In this document: positions 15,501 through 20,360 of the stretch, piece after piece
Numbering within the stretch: the stretch's first letter is position 1
How the letters are laid out: every line of letters begins with the position of its first letter
From: Acidobacteriota bacterium
GTDB lineage: Bacteria; Acidobacteriota; UBA6911; RPQK01; JADFOI01
Assembly (NCBI GenBank): GCA_030624355.1
Contig: JAUXKG010000005.1
Coordinates: 1 to 20,360, forward strand
Direction: 5' to 3'
Length of the DNA: 20,360 nt
The notes under the pieces: model-generated
The model's input: only the letters and a program-made list of their open reading frames with translations
What the model was told of the DNA's origin: nothing
Databases searched by the model: none
Translations under genes and position numbers: made by a program

Positions 15501-18500
15501 GATACCCCAGAGCAGAAATACGCGAAGGCTTATGCGAACTGGAGGTTGGGGGAAGACGTGGCTTTCCCCGCCCGTGGTGTCGATGAAGATGTTGCGTGGT
15601 ATGGAGTCGACGAGGCGCAAGTCCGAGTCATTCAAGAGGACATTGATAATATCGCTCAAGAGTTAGATATCGCGCCCTGGCGCGCTCCGCGCAGCGAAGA
15701 AGAAGCCGCTGCCGATCCGTTACCACCTCACATACAGGACCTCGTCGATTCCCTACCCGAAGATCAAAGAGCTGAGGCAGCGATAAACCCTGGCTACTTT
15801 TCTGAAGTGACCACCGGGGAGCAGTTTGCCGCAACTGCCTACCGGGGTGAAGGGGCTACTCTTGAGGAGATCTACGGTCCAGGATCCGTCGAGAGAGGAG
15901 TAGCCGTGGATCTTGCGGGTCCCGCTCAGTATTACTCTTTTCACCCAGATCATGCTGAACGCTACGGAGATAAGATCACTGAGGTTGAAGTCGACCTCAA
16001 CAACCCTCTTGTCATTGACAACGATCAGCAATGGTTTGAGATTCTGGCGGCAGCAGGATCTGCCCATCTGAGCCCGACCACCTTTGTCTCTAAAGCAGAA
16101 CCCACAGGAAGGGCGGCAGCTACGCAAAGACTCCAAGCCTGGATTAGGGATCAAGGTCACGATGGGATCATCGTCAAAGTTCCGGAAATGACCGACGAAA
16201 GCCTAGAGGGTCTTCCAGCTGCACGGTTGCGCGACTCCTGGGAGCACAGCCAGGTCGTCGTCTTTGACATAGAAGCCCCTGAAGTTGAGCCTGGAGAAGC
16301 TCCTCCGAGAGAAGAAGCCCCTGCCCCTCGTCGTCCCGAGACAGGAAACGAGGGATTATTCAAGGCTGCAGGGCAGAAATATATCGAAACCCTGACGACC
16401 GATGAGGAGAGGGATTACGCGACCAAATTCCTGAACTTCAAGCTCGGCCTAGAACCGGATCCGGGGAAGAGTCTACCCATTGACGTCGTTGGAATGATCC
16501 GGTTGGAAATTGAAGCGCTGGCTACGCGGATCCTCAAGCCGCCCACTGAGATCCCGACCACTCCGGAAGAAGCCGCACCTCCGGAGGAAGCAGCGCCAGG
16601 ACCGGAAGTGACTCCAGAGGAAGCTGCGCCAGGACCGGAAGCGGAAGACTTAATAAGTGAATTAAGAAATTACGCCAATATTGCTATTGAAGGTGGAGGG
16701 ATTGAATCGGTTGAACTGGTAGGGAGTTATGCGCAGCGCATTCCTTCCTTGCGGACCGAAGGAGCCAAGTTGCCTGGGGAAGAGTCAGATGTAGATCTCC
16801 TTTTCAACTTGGATTTGAACCTACCCGCAGGCGCGCAAAAAAACGTGATTGGAGAAGAAAGCGAGGCTGAAAAAAGAGTCCGCGAAATCGTAGAAGCTAA
16901 TCCCAATATTGATGTGATTAAGTACGATTCGTTTGTTGCCGTTCAAACTCAAGACGGAGGAACTAGGTATTTTGTTCTCAACCCCAAGGGTGGGGAATTT
17001 GAATGGACGATGGAGAGGGGTGTTTATGCTATTGAAGCGACAGCCTGGGGAGAAGAACAATACGAGACAAAGCCCCACCTTGAGCTAGCAAGAAAAGTAT
17101 TAAAGGAGGTAACGGGGCCGCCAGATGAGGAAGTGCTGCCTCCCACACCGGAGGAAGCCAGGAAAGCCGTAGAACAGCATTACTACACGAACATTGTTGA
17201 GAAAAATGGACGCTTTACTTCCGAAGTTAGCGACCAAAGGGCTGCAAAGCTCTTTGTCTCCAACCCCGTTGACACTCGTGAAGAAGCTGAGGAACTTGCA
17301 CGAATGTTCATCCTTTCCAAGAGAAAAACGGAAGGTGCTGCGGAAGGTACTGCGGAAGGTGGTCCCCTCACTGAATACCTGGAAGGACTTCCAGATGGGA
17401 CAAAGTTCACTCTAACTGAGGCTGATCTTCCAGAGATTAGGCAGACTGAAACGGCGTTCGGAGTTCCCATTGAAACGGCCAAATTTCTTGGCACTTGGGA
17501 GGCATACGAATCGCTTGACCCAGACGGAGTAGAGATGTGGCGGTGGTGGAAAAATTCTAACACCCAGATCACCGATCTACTCTCCCTAGACTTCGAAGAA
17601 GTTGGCACAACAAGAGTGACAGCGGCTATCGGTCGTGAGCGCCTTGAGGAGGAGCGTAAGAAAGCGAAACCCACAGAGCCCACTCCGGAAGCTGCGCCAA
17701 GACCGGCTGGCCCCGCGCCTTCTCGGACACTTCGGATTGGCCGAGGTGCGAATGGTCAGGTAGTGGTCGTGTTCCAGCATAAAAATGATGCCGATCTCTT
17801 TTCTGCGGTCGGACGCATGCGCCGAAAAGCGCAAGGGAAAGAAGGTCCTCAAGGTCCTAGTTGGGAGCGGCTCCGCGAGTTGTACCCCGCCGGTGCGGTA
17901 AATATCGGGTCGTTTTCCCAAGATTATAAAGACCAGATCATGGAGGCGATTAAAGGTCTTCCGGAAGGGGATACTTTTCAGGCCCCGCGCCCAACTCATT
18001 TCACCGTAACCCCTCAAGAGTTACCGCCCACTCCAGAAGCTCCTACGGATGAGGTTTTTGACGCAAAGATGAATCGTTATCCCGATGGGACAAAGTTCAC
18101 CATCACCGATGACGACGTTCTCGGAGCCAAATTCGCGGGAGGTGAGGGCGCAGCCTTTATTGAGGCTGAAAACAAGCAAAAGTTTGTCGGTGAATGGGCA
18201 AAGGTTCCAGACGGGTGGGAAAAGACAGCAGGGACACCGCTGCCTTTCTTGACCGATGAGCCAGATATTCAATCTGCTGAATTTGTAGCCGCTCTCGGTG
18301 AAGAAGGAATGTCGTCGGTTCTGAAGAGAAACGGTTTGATGGGGTTGCTCACCGGTGACTTTATCTATGACGAAGTAGAAGCTACGCCTACGGATGAGGC
18401 CGGGACTCCCGAAGAAGCCACTTCACCCCACATGACCATCGCCCTGGCCGTCAGAGACTTGCTGGAAGCAGGGGAAAGCATCGACAACCCCACGCTCACA

Positions 18501-20360
18501 AAGATTGCCAACGAAGCCTTTGGTGGAGCCCGCGGGGAAGGGGCATACGACCCGCGTGATGCCTACGATGCCGCCGAAGTGGGACTCAATATGGTTCTCC
18601 GTCGATCTGGTGAACCAATGGCGATCCTTGAACAACTTGTGGACTTCGAAGATTCAGAAGAAACCGTGGCACAGATGCGTCGGCTCATGGAGCTAATGCC
18701 CCGGCAATCTGACCGTACTGACGAAGCCGTTGAGATGCAGCAATTCAGTACTCCCCCGGAATTGGCTTTCATAGTAGCCTACCTTTCCGCAGGTTGGCGA
18801 TCAGGAACGCGCGTAGGGCCAACTCTGGAGGCCTTAGAACCCTCAGCAGGAACGGGAAGCATAGCGACGATGATGCAGCTCGGAAGGATGGACGTCACCG
18901 CCAACGAAATTGCCCCCCGACGAGCCCAACTCCTCCGGGAACAAGGCTTTGAAACCACTGAGCACGATGCCGAGTTCCTGCACAGCGACTTACCGGAGGG
19001 TATCCAGCCTGACATTATCGTTATGAACCCCCCCTTCTCCGCAACAGGGGGCAGAACGGCCTCCCACGCTACCAAATACGGCGCGAAGCACATTAAGGAA
19101 GCTCTGGCTAGGTTACGCACGGGTGGACGTCTGGTAGCCATTGTCGGCCAAGGAATGGCCTACAACAAGCCAGGCTTCAGTGATTGGTGGGATCGTATCG
19201 GGGATCAGTACAACATCAGGGCCAACGTCGGGATAAGTGGAAAGCACTACGGGAAGTGGGGAACGAATTTCGGGCAGCAACTCCTGGTCATCGACAAGAC
19301 GGGGCCGACTCCTGGAAAAACGGTTGCTGAGAGGATCGAAAGTATTATAATAGGGGAAGATCTCACCCCCGAAGAAGCACTTGAGCTTCTCGATCCACTT
19401 GCCTGGGAGGAGATCAGTGGCCGACTGGCTGAACGACCAACGGAAGAAGGCGTACGAGGTCCTGCTGGAGCAATACCACCTGGACCCGGGGCCGGCATTC
19501 AACCCCCTCCCGATACTCCTGTCGTACGCCCTGAACGAGGACCAGAACGGGTCGATAAACCTACCCCCGGAGTTGGGGGACCGACCGAGCCAGCGGGATT
19601 GGGAGGTGTGGAACCAGGTGTTGGGCCAGGCCCGGGTCCAGGTCCTGGAGGCACTGAGCCTGGTTATGGAGAGGGAGGACGCGGCGGTCCCGGAGAACCC
19701 GGCGGAACTCCCGGAGTGGGCAGCTTACCTGGTAGTGGAGACCTTGGACGAGCTGGACCTAGCCCTGGTCTAGAAGAAGGCCCAGAGTTCGGGGCCAAAA
19801 ACACCGTATTCAAAAAAGACGAAGCAGAAGAAGCCCTTGAACGGCTCCGGAAAAGGATCAAGTCACAACTCGACGTTGGCCTGGATCCGGACATGATGAA
19901 GGATATGTTCAAGGTCGGGGGATACCTGTTTGAATCAGGCGTCCGGAAGTTCGCGGATTGGGCCAAGAAGATGCTTGAGCTTCTTGGCGATACGGTGCGA
20001 CCTGTACTTCAATCCGTCTTCGACACCGTAAAAGGCTTCTACGAGACTTCGTCCCAGGAAACAGGGGCTCAATACACCAAAGAAAACCGACAGAGTGTGG
20101 TCGATGAGATCGCGCCCTTCTCAAAATACACCGTTCGAAAAGCAACATTCGAGGGTTCCCAAGAGCATCCTGCCAATATCGTCGAGAGTTCCATCCTCGC
20201 CAGCGTAGAACCTCCAGACTCCACCTATACGCCGGACATTCCAAGTGAGGTCATACTCGAAGGCCGCTTGAGTGACCTTCAGCTGGAAGCGGTCTCCTAC
20301 ATCGGCCAAAGACACGAGACTGTTTACGTCGATGGAACACGAGCTGGATTCTGGCTTGGA
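12537..20360 (+). CDS. Giant polyvalent ejection protein: ART-like, nucleotidyltransferase-like, N6-adenine methyltransferase and Strawberry-notch helicase (3' end cut)
   Basis: ATG 12537 begins 10 bases after the previous stop, and the frame stays open to the last base (2608 codons), so the gene continues beyond the window. Regions in order: 1-235 Pro/Gln-rich; ~235-600 unrecognised, charged; ~600-845 helical with hydrophobic Gly-rich stretches, as in phage core proteins; ~842-1080 helical; ~1085-1250 ADP-ribosyltransferase-like. Then ~1372-1530 nucleotidyltransferase-like; ~1535-1600 small helical; ~1614-1681 and ~1842-1925 a duplicated module flanking a ~1728-1822 alpha/beta module; ~1955-2290 N6-adenine methyltransferase. 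Last, ~2305-2425 Gly/Pro linker; ~2427-2500 helical; from ~2515 a Sno-type helicase. Pro/Glu/Ala linkers join the domains. Such 'polyvalent' proteins are known in phages and conjugative elements, and DarB of P1 pairs methyltransferase and helicase for antirestriction. Packaging and injection are inferred from the gp16-like position. Confidence 0.85.
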   Translation, partial: MVQRLLPPTPEEEEQGVPAPAPAATVALPKPDEILKGILDPLDIPNERKTDIWNAVFQPGAKFDHLQRVLDSRDVDLVPDPVKTDIWNVKSGRMFPEYPLPGTGPGQATLQERRGAAPGVQEVRPEGQIAPELPKLMPEGVPGPVPEAPLVAPGPDIPPVGGEVFGGFGGATRPEAVQVTPRPAWRKPPTPPGVIPPTPLETPKIGPDPGRELVTPVLPSGYSPLIEMGGRKGRINFNEKPETGGTPSPRYAFDTVEGGRWFYQLEKDYQGGRWENAEHAEADFEGYKGLPSGARKTQLTRMWQGDAGIVKAIDDAAAAGKSFTELKGDLAPFNTHRQISIDETKTFGFPEMSGELMLGEMEKLYPLPIVKEMIPYKPEEPYRYDKNRASTADLMEAKLQGPFVRWEDHPDAQRMYESVTKLPSPERENFITNRFWQLPEVNSTISVALRYNVPWETLKEWLAEYDTTPPRQLGPIRADAPMPPLVEPGISNLVPWQFHEPVKRVLKEYKDLWPEKTEEQLMEEFRYDIGKRSREKNLWEFYSQELFTPGGLYERTPYEAKSLVEFAELTAAYYAVEEGKATDREEQLLIDYYSMVEEAQIRGSTIPYDIARTASYMPAFMFEILTSGGFYTMGKTAAKETAKKLLLRAIPRLGRRLAQRQAARKGAKEITAGFARRSFSYAEDIAGRSLVLFPTRGTVTGFERILHGEDKDLLPAMWHGYLDTTIEIFSELAGAPAGAGISAAWKKLPIQSRIANLKNAIVYRWMGKTGQGAGEALNLLQRAGYHGMFMEMGEERLGEVLRAATQLRPYELPNIRQLIVEAGAFSLPGMGAMAMGIAERNNRDETQKFADDIEFFGQLATQGLTPEQIYTRAPKLIKAAIDTALAQGETLEDLIDADQDVQTPVHGIRDIPKGDVILLPGVPQPHGGEEERRWNAYWKAQAATTGLEELPVSDEDKAAFYTEGTKRDAQSVNEGFTAAREIWEAYDKDTPEQKYAKAYANWRLGEDVAFPARGVDEDVAWYGVDEAQVRVIQEDIDNIAQELDIAPWRAPRSEEEAAADPLPPHIQDLVDSLPEDQRAEAAINPGYFSEVTTGEQFAATAYRGEGATLEEIYGPGSVERGVAVDLAGPAQYYSFHPDHAERYGDKITEVEVDLNNPLVIDNDQQWFEILAAAGSAHLSPTTFVSKAEPTGRAAATQRLQAWIRDQGHDGIIVKVPEMTDESLEGLPAARLRDSWEHSQVVVFDIEAPEVEPGEAPPREEAPAPRRPETGNEGLFKAAGQKYIETLTTDEERDYATKFLNFKLGLEPDPGKSLPIDVVGMIRLEIEALATRILKPPTEIPTTPEEAAPPEEAAPGPEVTPEEAAPGPEAEDLISELRNYANIAIEGGGIESVELVGSYAQRIPSLRTEGAKLPGEESDVDLLFNLDLNLPAGAQKNVIGEESEAEKRVREIVEANPNIDVIKYDSFVAVQTQDGGTRYFVLNPKGGEFEWTMERGVYAIEATAWGEEQYETKPHLELARKVLKEVTGPPDEEVLPPTPEEARKAVEQHYYTNIVEKNGRFTSEVSDQRAAKLFVSNPVDTREEAEELARMFILSKRKTEGAAEGTAEGGPLTEYLEGLPDGTKFTLTEADLPEIRQTETAFGVPIETAKFLGTWEAYESLDPDGVEMWRWWKNSNTQITDLLSLDFEEVGTTRVTAAIGRERLEEERKKAKPTEPTPEAAPRPAGPAPSRTLRIGRGANGQVVVVFQHKNDADLFSAVGRMRRKAQGKEGPQGPSWERLRELYPAGAVNIGSFSQDYKDQIMEAIKGLPEGDTFQAPRPTHFTVTPQELPPTPEAPTDEVFDAKMNRYPDGTKFTITDDDVLGAKFAGGEGAAFIEAENKQKFVGEWAKVPDGWEKTAGTPLPFLTDEPDIQSAEFVAALGEEGMSSVLKRNGLMGLLTGDFIYDEVEATPTDEAGTPEEATSPHMTIALAVRDLLEAGESIDNPTLTKIANEAFGGARGEGAYDPRDAYDAAEVGLNMVLRRSGEPMAILEQLVDFEDSEETVAQMRRLMELMPRQSDRTDEAVEMQQFSTPPELAFIVAYLSAGWRSGTRVGPTLEALEPSAGTGSIATMMQLGRMDVTANEIAPRRAQLLREQGFETTEHDAEFLHSDLPEGIQPDIIVMNPPFSATGGRTASHATKYGAKHIKEALARLRTGGRLVAIVGQGMAYNKPGFSDWWDRIGDQYNIRANVGISGKHYGKWGTNFGQQLLVIDKTGPTPGKTVAERIESIIIGEDLTPEEALELLDPLAWEEISGRLAERPTEEGVRGPAGAIPPGPGAGIQPPPDTPVVRPERGPERVDKPTPGVGGPTEPAGLGGVEPGVGPGPGPGPGGTEPGYGEGGRGGPGEPGGTPGVGSLPGSGDLGRAGPSPGLEEGPEFGAKNTVFKKDEAEEALERLRKRIKSQLDVGLDPDMMKDMFKVGGYLFESGVRKFADWAKKMLELLGDTVRPVLQSVFDTVKGFYETSSQETGAQYTKENRQSVVDEIAPFSKYTVRKATFEGSQEHPANIVESSILASVEPPDSTYTPDIPSEVILEGRLSDLQLEAVSYIGQRHETVYVDGTRAGFWLG
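12681..12799 (+). repeat. 17-bp exact direct repeat, two copies
   Basis: AAGACGGACATTTGGAA occurs at 12681-12697 and 12783-12799, 102 bases apart and in the same frame, so both copies encode K-T-D-I-W-N near residues 49 and 83 of the giant protein. This suggests a recent duplication of a ~34-residue N-terminal unit that has since diverged around the motif, or a docking motif kept twice. Confidence 0.7.
15790..16275 (+). other. ADP-ribosyltransferase-like domain inside the giant protein
   Basis: Residues ~1085-1246 follow the layout of phage-borne ART domains. They have a Y-R-G strand (YRGEG, 1102-1106), a Y-Y-S-x-x-P-x-x-A-x-x-Y-G segment (1132-1144), a strand ending N-P-L-V-I-D (1156-1161), an x-x-G-x-D-G-I-I-V turn (GHDGIIVKVP) and a closing S-Q-V-V-V-F-D strand (1238-1244). 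The closing strand normally carries the catalytic Glu or an equivalent Asp/Gln; here the nearest candidates are Gln1239 and Glu1236. Injected ARTs such as T4 Alt modify host proteins early in infection. The domain call rests on pattern memory only. Confidence 0.6.
16593..16641 (+). repeat. 33-bp-period repeat in a Pro/Glu/Ala linker
   Basis: GCGCCAGGACCGGAAG occurs at 16593-16608 and 16626-16641, encoding A-P-G-P-E twice in the interdomain linker before the nucleotidyltransferase-like domain. A variant (GCTGCGCCAAGACCGG) recurs at 17691-17706 in a later linker. The repeats probably spread by slippage or recombination and give flexible, protease-accessible tethers. Confidence 0.65.
16650..17110 (+). 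other. Nucleotidyltransferase-like domain inside the giant protein
   Basis: Residues ~1372-1525 contain a helix (EDLISELRNYANIAIEGGG), a strand ending in V-G-S-Y (G1396, S1397), then S-D-V-D-L-L-F (D1418 and D1420). A later strand holds D1459 (NIDVIKYDSF), a possible third metal ligand. This is the GS...DxD...D scheme of the polymerase-beta-type nucleotidyltransferases. The interval between GS and DxD is about 20 residues, longer than the roughly 10 usual in minimal nucleotidyltransferases. What is transferred, and to what, cannot be told. Confidence 0.6.
17394..18100 (+). repeat. 17-bp exact direct repeat marking a duplicated protein module
   Basis: GATGGGACAAAGTTCAC occurs at 17394-17410 and 18084-18100. 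Both copies are in frame and encode D-G-T-K-F-T at residues 1620-1625 and 1850-1855. Downstream of each copy the protein continues with a similar plan: T-[LI]-T-x-x-D, then K-F-[LV]-G-x-W, then a Trp/acidic segment and an A-A-[IL]-G-[RE]-E end. The module of ~70-80 residues has therefore been duplicated within the gene. I do not recognise it. Confidence 0.65.
18400..19320 (+). other. N6-adenine DNA methyltransferase domain inside the giant protein
   Basis: Residues ~1955-2262. A helical lead-in (IANEAFGGARGEGAYDPRDAYDAAEVGLN) is followed by QQFSTPPELAFIVA (2068-2081). Then come the SAM-binding motif E-P-S-A-G-T-G-S (2101-2108), an acidic strand end (VTANEI, 2119-2124) and the catalytic N-P-P-F (2164-2167). 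G-G-R-L-V-A-I-V and a W/G/Q strand (GTNFGQQLLVID) complete the fold. NPPF classes it with amino-methyltransferases acting on adenine N6. The FGG...DAYDA lead-in is, from memory, typical of methyltransferases fused to Strawberry-notch helicases in phages and plasmids. All key residues look intact. Confidence 0.85.
19405..19412 (+). promoter_or_regulatory. Strong Shine-Dalgarno inside the giant gene, before GTG 19417
   Basis: GGGAGGAG (19405-19412) ends 4 bases before GTG 19417. In the giant protein it encodes part of W-E-E. It would serve the candidate overlapping gene; by chance such a site is not rare in Glu-rich coding sequence. Confidence 0.45.
19417..19773 (+). CDS. Candidate overprinted gene in the +1 frame of the giant protein's Gly/Pro linker, 118 aa
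   Basis: From GTG 19417, with GGGAGGAG 4 bases upstream, a frame shifted by one base from the giant protein stays open to TAG 19771-19773. Its product is not low-complexity. It starts MADWLNDQRKKAYEVLLEQY, has a hydrophobic stretch (NPLPILLSYAL) and a further helix (VLGQARVQVLEALSLVMER), and ends with an acidic amphipathic helix (LPEWAAYLVVETLDELDLAL). It has four Trp and no transmembrane segment, and I recognise no family. Against it: GGN and CCN codons read one base on give GNG, GNC, CNG and CNC, which are never stops and mimic ordinary composition. The start at the linker edge and the ribosome site are the points in favour. Conservation would decide. Confidence 0.35.
   Translation: MADWLNDQRKKAYEVLLEQYHLDPGPAFNPLPILLSYALNEDQNGSINLPPELGDRPSQRDWEVWNQVLGQARVQVLEALSLVMEREDAAVPENPAELPEWAAYLVVETLDELDLALV
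19450..19790 (+). other. Gly/Pro-rich interdomain linker of the giant protein
   Basis: Residues ~2305-2418 are dominated by Gly, Pro, Glu and Thr (GPAGAIPPGPGAG, later VGPGPGPGPGG and GGPGEPGGTPG). They separate the methyltransferase from the helical 'DVGLDP...FADWA' module (~2427-2500) and the helicase. The segment must be disordered and would let two folded enzymes pass separately through a narrow tail channel. It coincides almost exactly with the candidate overlapping gene. Confidence 0.75.
20110..20360 (+). other. N-terminal part of a Strawberry-notch-type SF2 helicase domain (cut by window end)
   Basis: Residues ~2525-2608 show the signature that precedes motif I in Strawberry-notch (Sno) family helicases: HPANIVESSILASVEPPD (2544-2561), then Y-T-P-D-I-P, L-S-D-L-Q-L-E-A-V-S-Y (2578-2588), a Q-x-H-E and R-A-G-F-W-L-G at the last base. 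In the family the next residues are D-G-T-G-x-G-K-G-R (Walker A), which would lie just outside the window. The Gln of LQLEA fits the Q-motif that binds adenine. Confidence 0.8.

Noticed and set aside
19381..19416. Upstream TTG 19381 as start of the candidate overlapping gene
   Set aside because: No ribosome site precedes it, while GTG 19417 has a strong one; the extra 12 residues are Ser/His/Arg/Pro shadow-like sequence.

Overview
This window looks like part of the late (virion) gene cluster of a tailed, podovirus-like bacteriophage. The host cannot be told from the sequence. Base composition is moderate, all convincing genes lie on the + strand, and I see no tRNA, rRNA, CRISPR array, insertion sequence, integrase or chromosomal housekeeping gene. 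Packing is extreme. Most neighbours overlap by ATGA, GTGA or TAATG, or are separated by 0-13 bases, so no room is left for ordinary promoters or terminators and the whole window probably lies on one transcript.

Layout. Bases 1-1605 hold the 3' part of a beta-rich tail appendage gene. Bases 1602-2342 hold three small coupled genes, two of them with lysine-rich or coiled-coil character. Bases 2332-6036 encode a 1234-residue tail hub/nozzle-like protein: a propeller-like body followed by about five related beta-domains of roughly 100 residues. Bases 6048-9289 hold a run of six or seven small appendage or decoration genes, including clear tandem paralogues. A 44-residue gene (9286-9420), which closes what would otherwise be the only intergenic gap, comes next. 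Then follow a GNAT-fold protein (9434-10096), a Gly-rich 164-residue protein (10089-10583) and a 647-residue protein with a Gly/Ala/Pro linker (10583-12526). The order nozzle - GNAT-like - small core-like - medium core-like - giant protein parallels T7 genes 12-13-14-15-16, whose last three products are ejected into the host with the DNA. That parallel is positional inference.

The main attraction is the open frame from ATG 12537 to the last base (2608 codons, no stop, cut by the window edge). Translated by hand, it is a giant multi-domain 'polyvalent' protein in the gp16 position. It has a Pro-rich N-terminus, a long helical, phage ejection-protein-like half, and an ADP-ribosyltransferase-like domain. 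These are followed by a nucleotidyltransferase-like domain (GS...DxD), a duplicated small module, an N6-adenine methyltransferase (EPSAGTGS and NPPF) and a long Gly/Pro linker. Last come a helical 'GlDP...VRKFADWA' module and the start of a Strawberry-notch-type SF2 helicase, cut just before its expected Walker A motif. The methyltransferase plus helicase pair is the arrangement of the virion-packaged antirestriction protein DarB of phage P1. The likely biology is a protein packaged in the head and injected to disarm host restriction and other defences, or to remodel host factors, on first contact.

Inside the Gly/Pro linker a second reading frame (19417-19773, 118 codons) is open, non-repetitive and preceded by a strong Shine-Dalgarno. 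It is a candidate overprinted gene and the most unexpected observation here, though the Gly/Pro codons partly explain why the frame is open.
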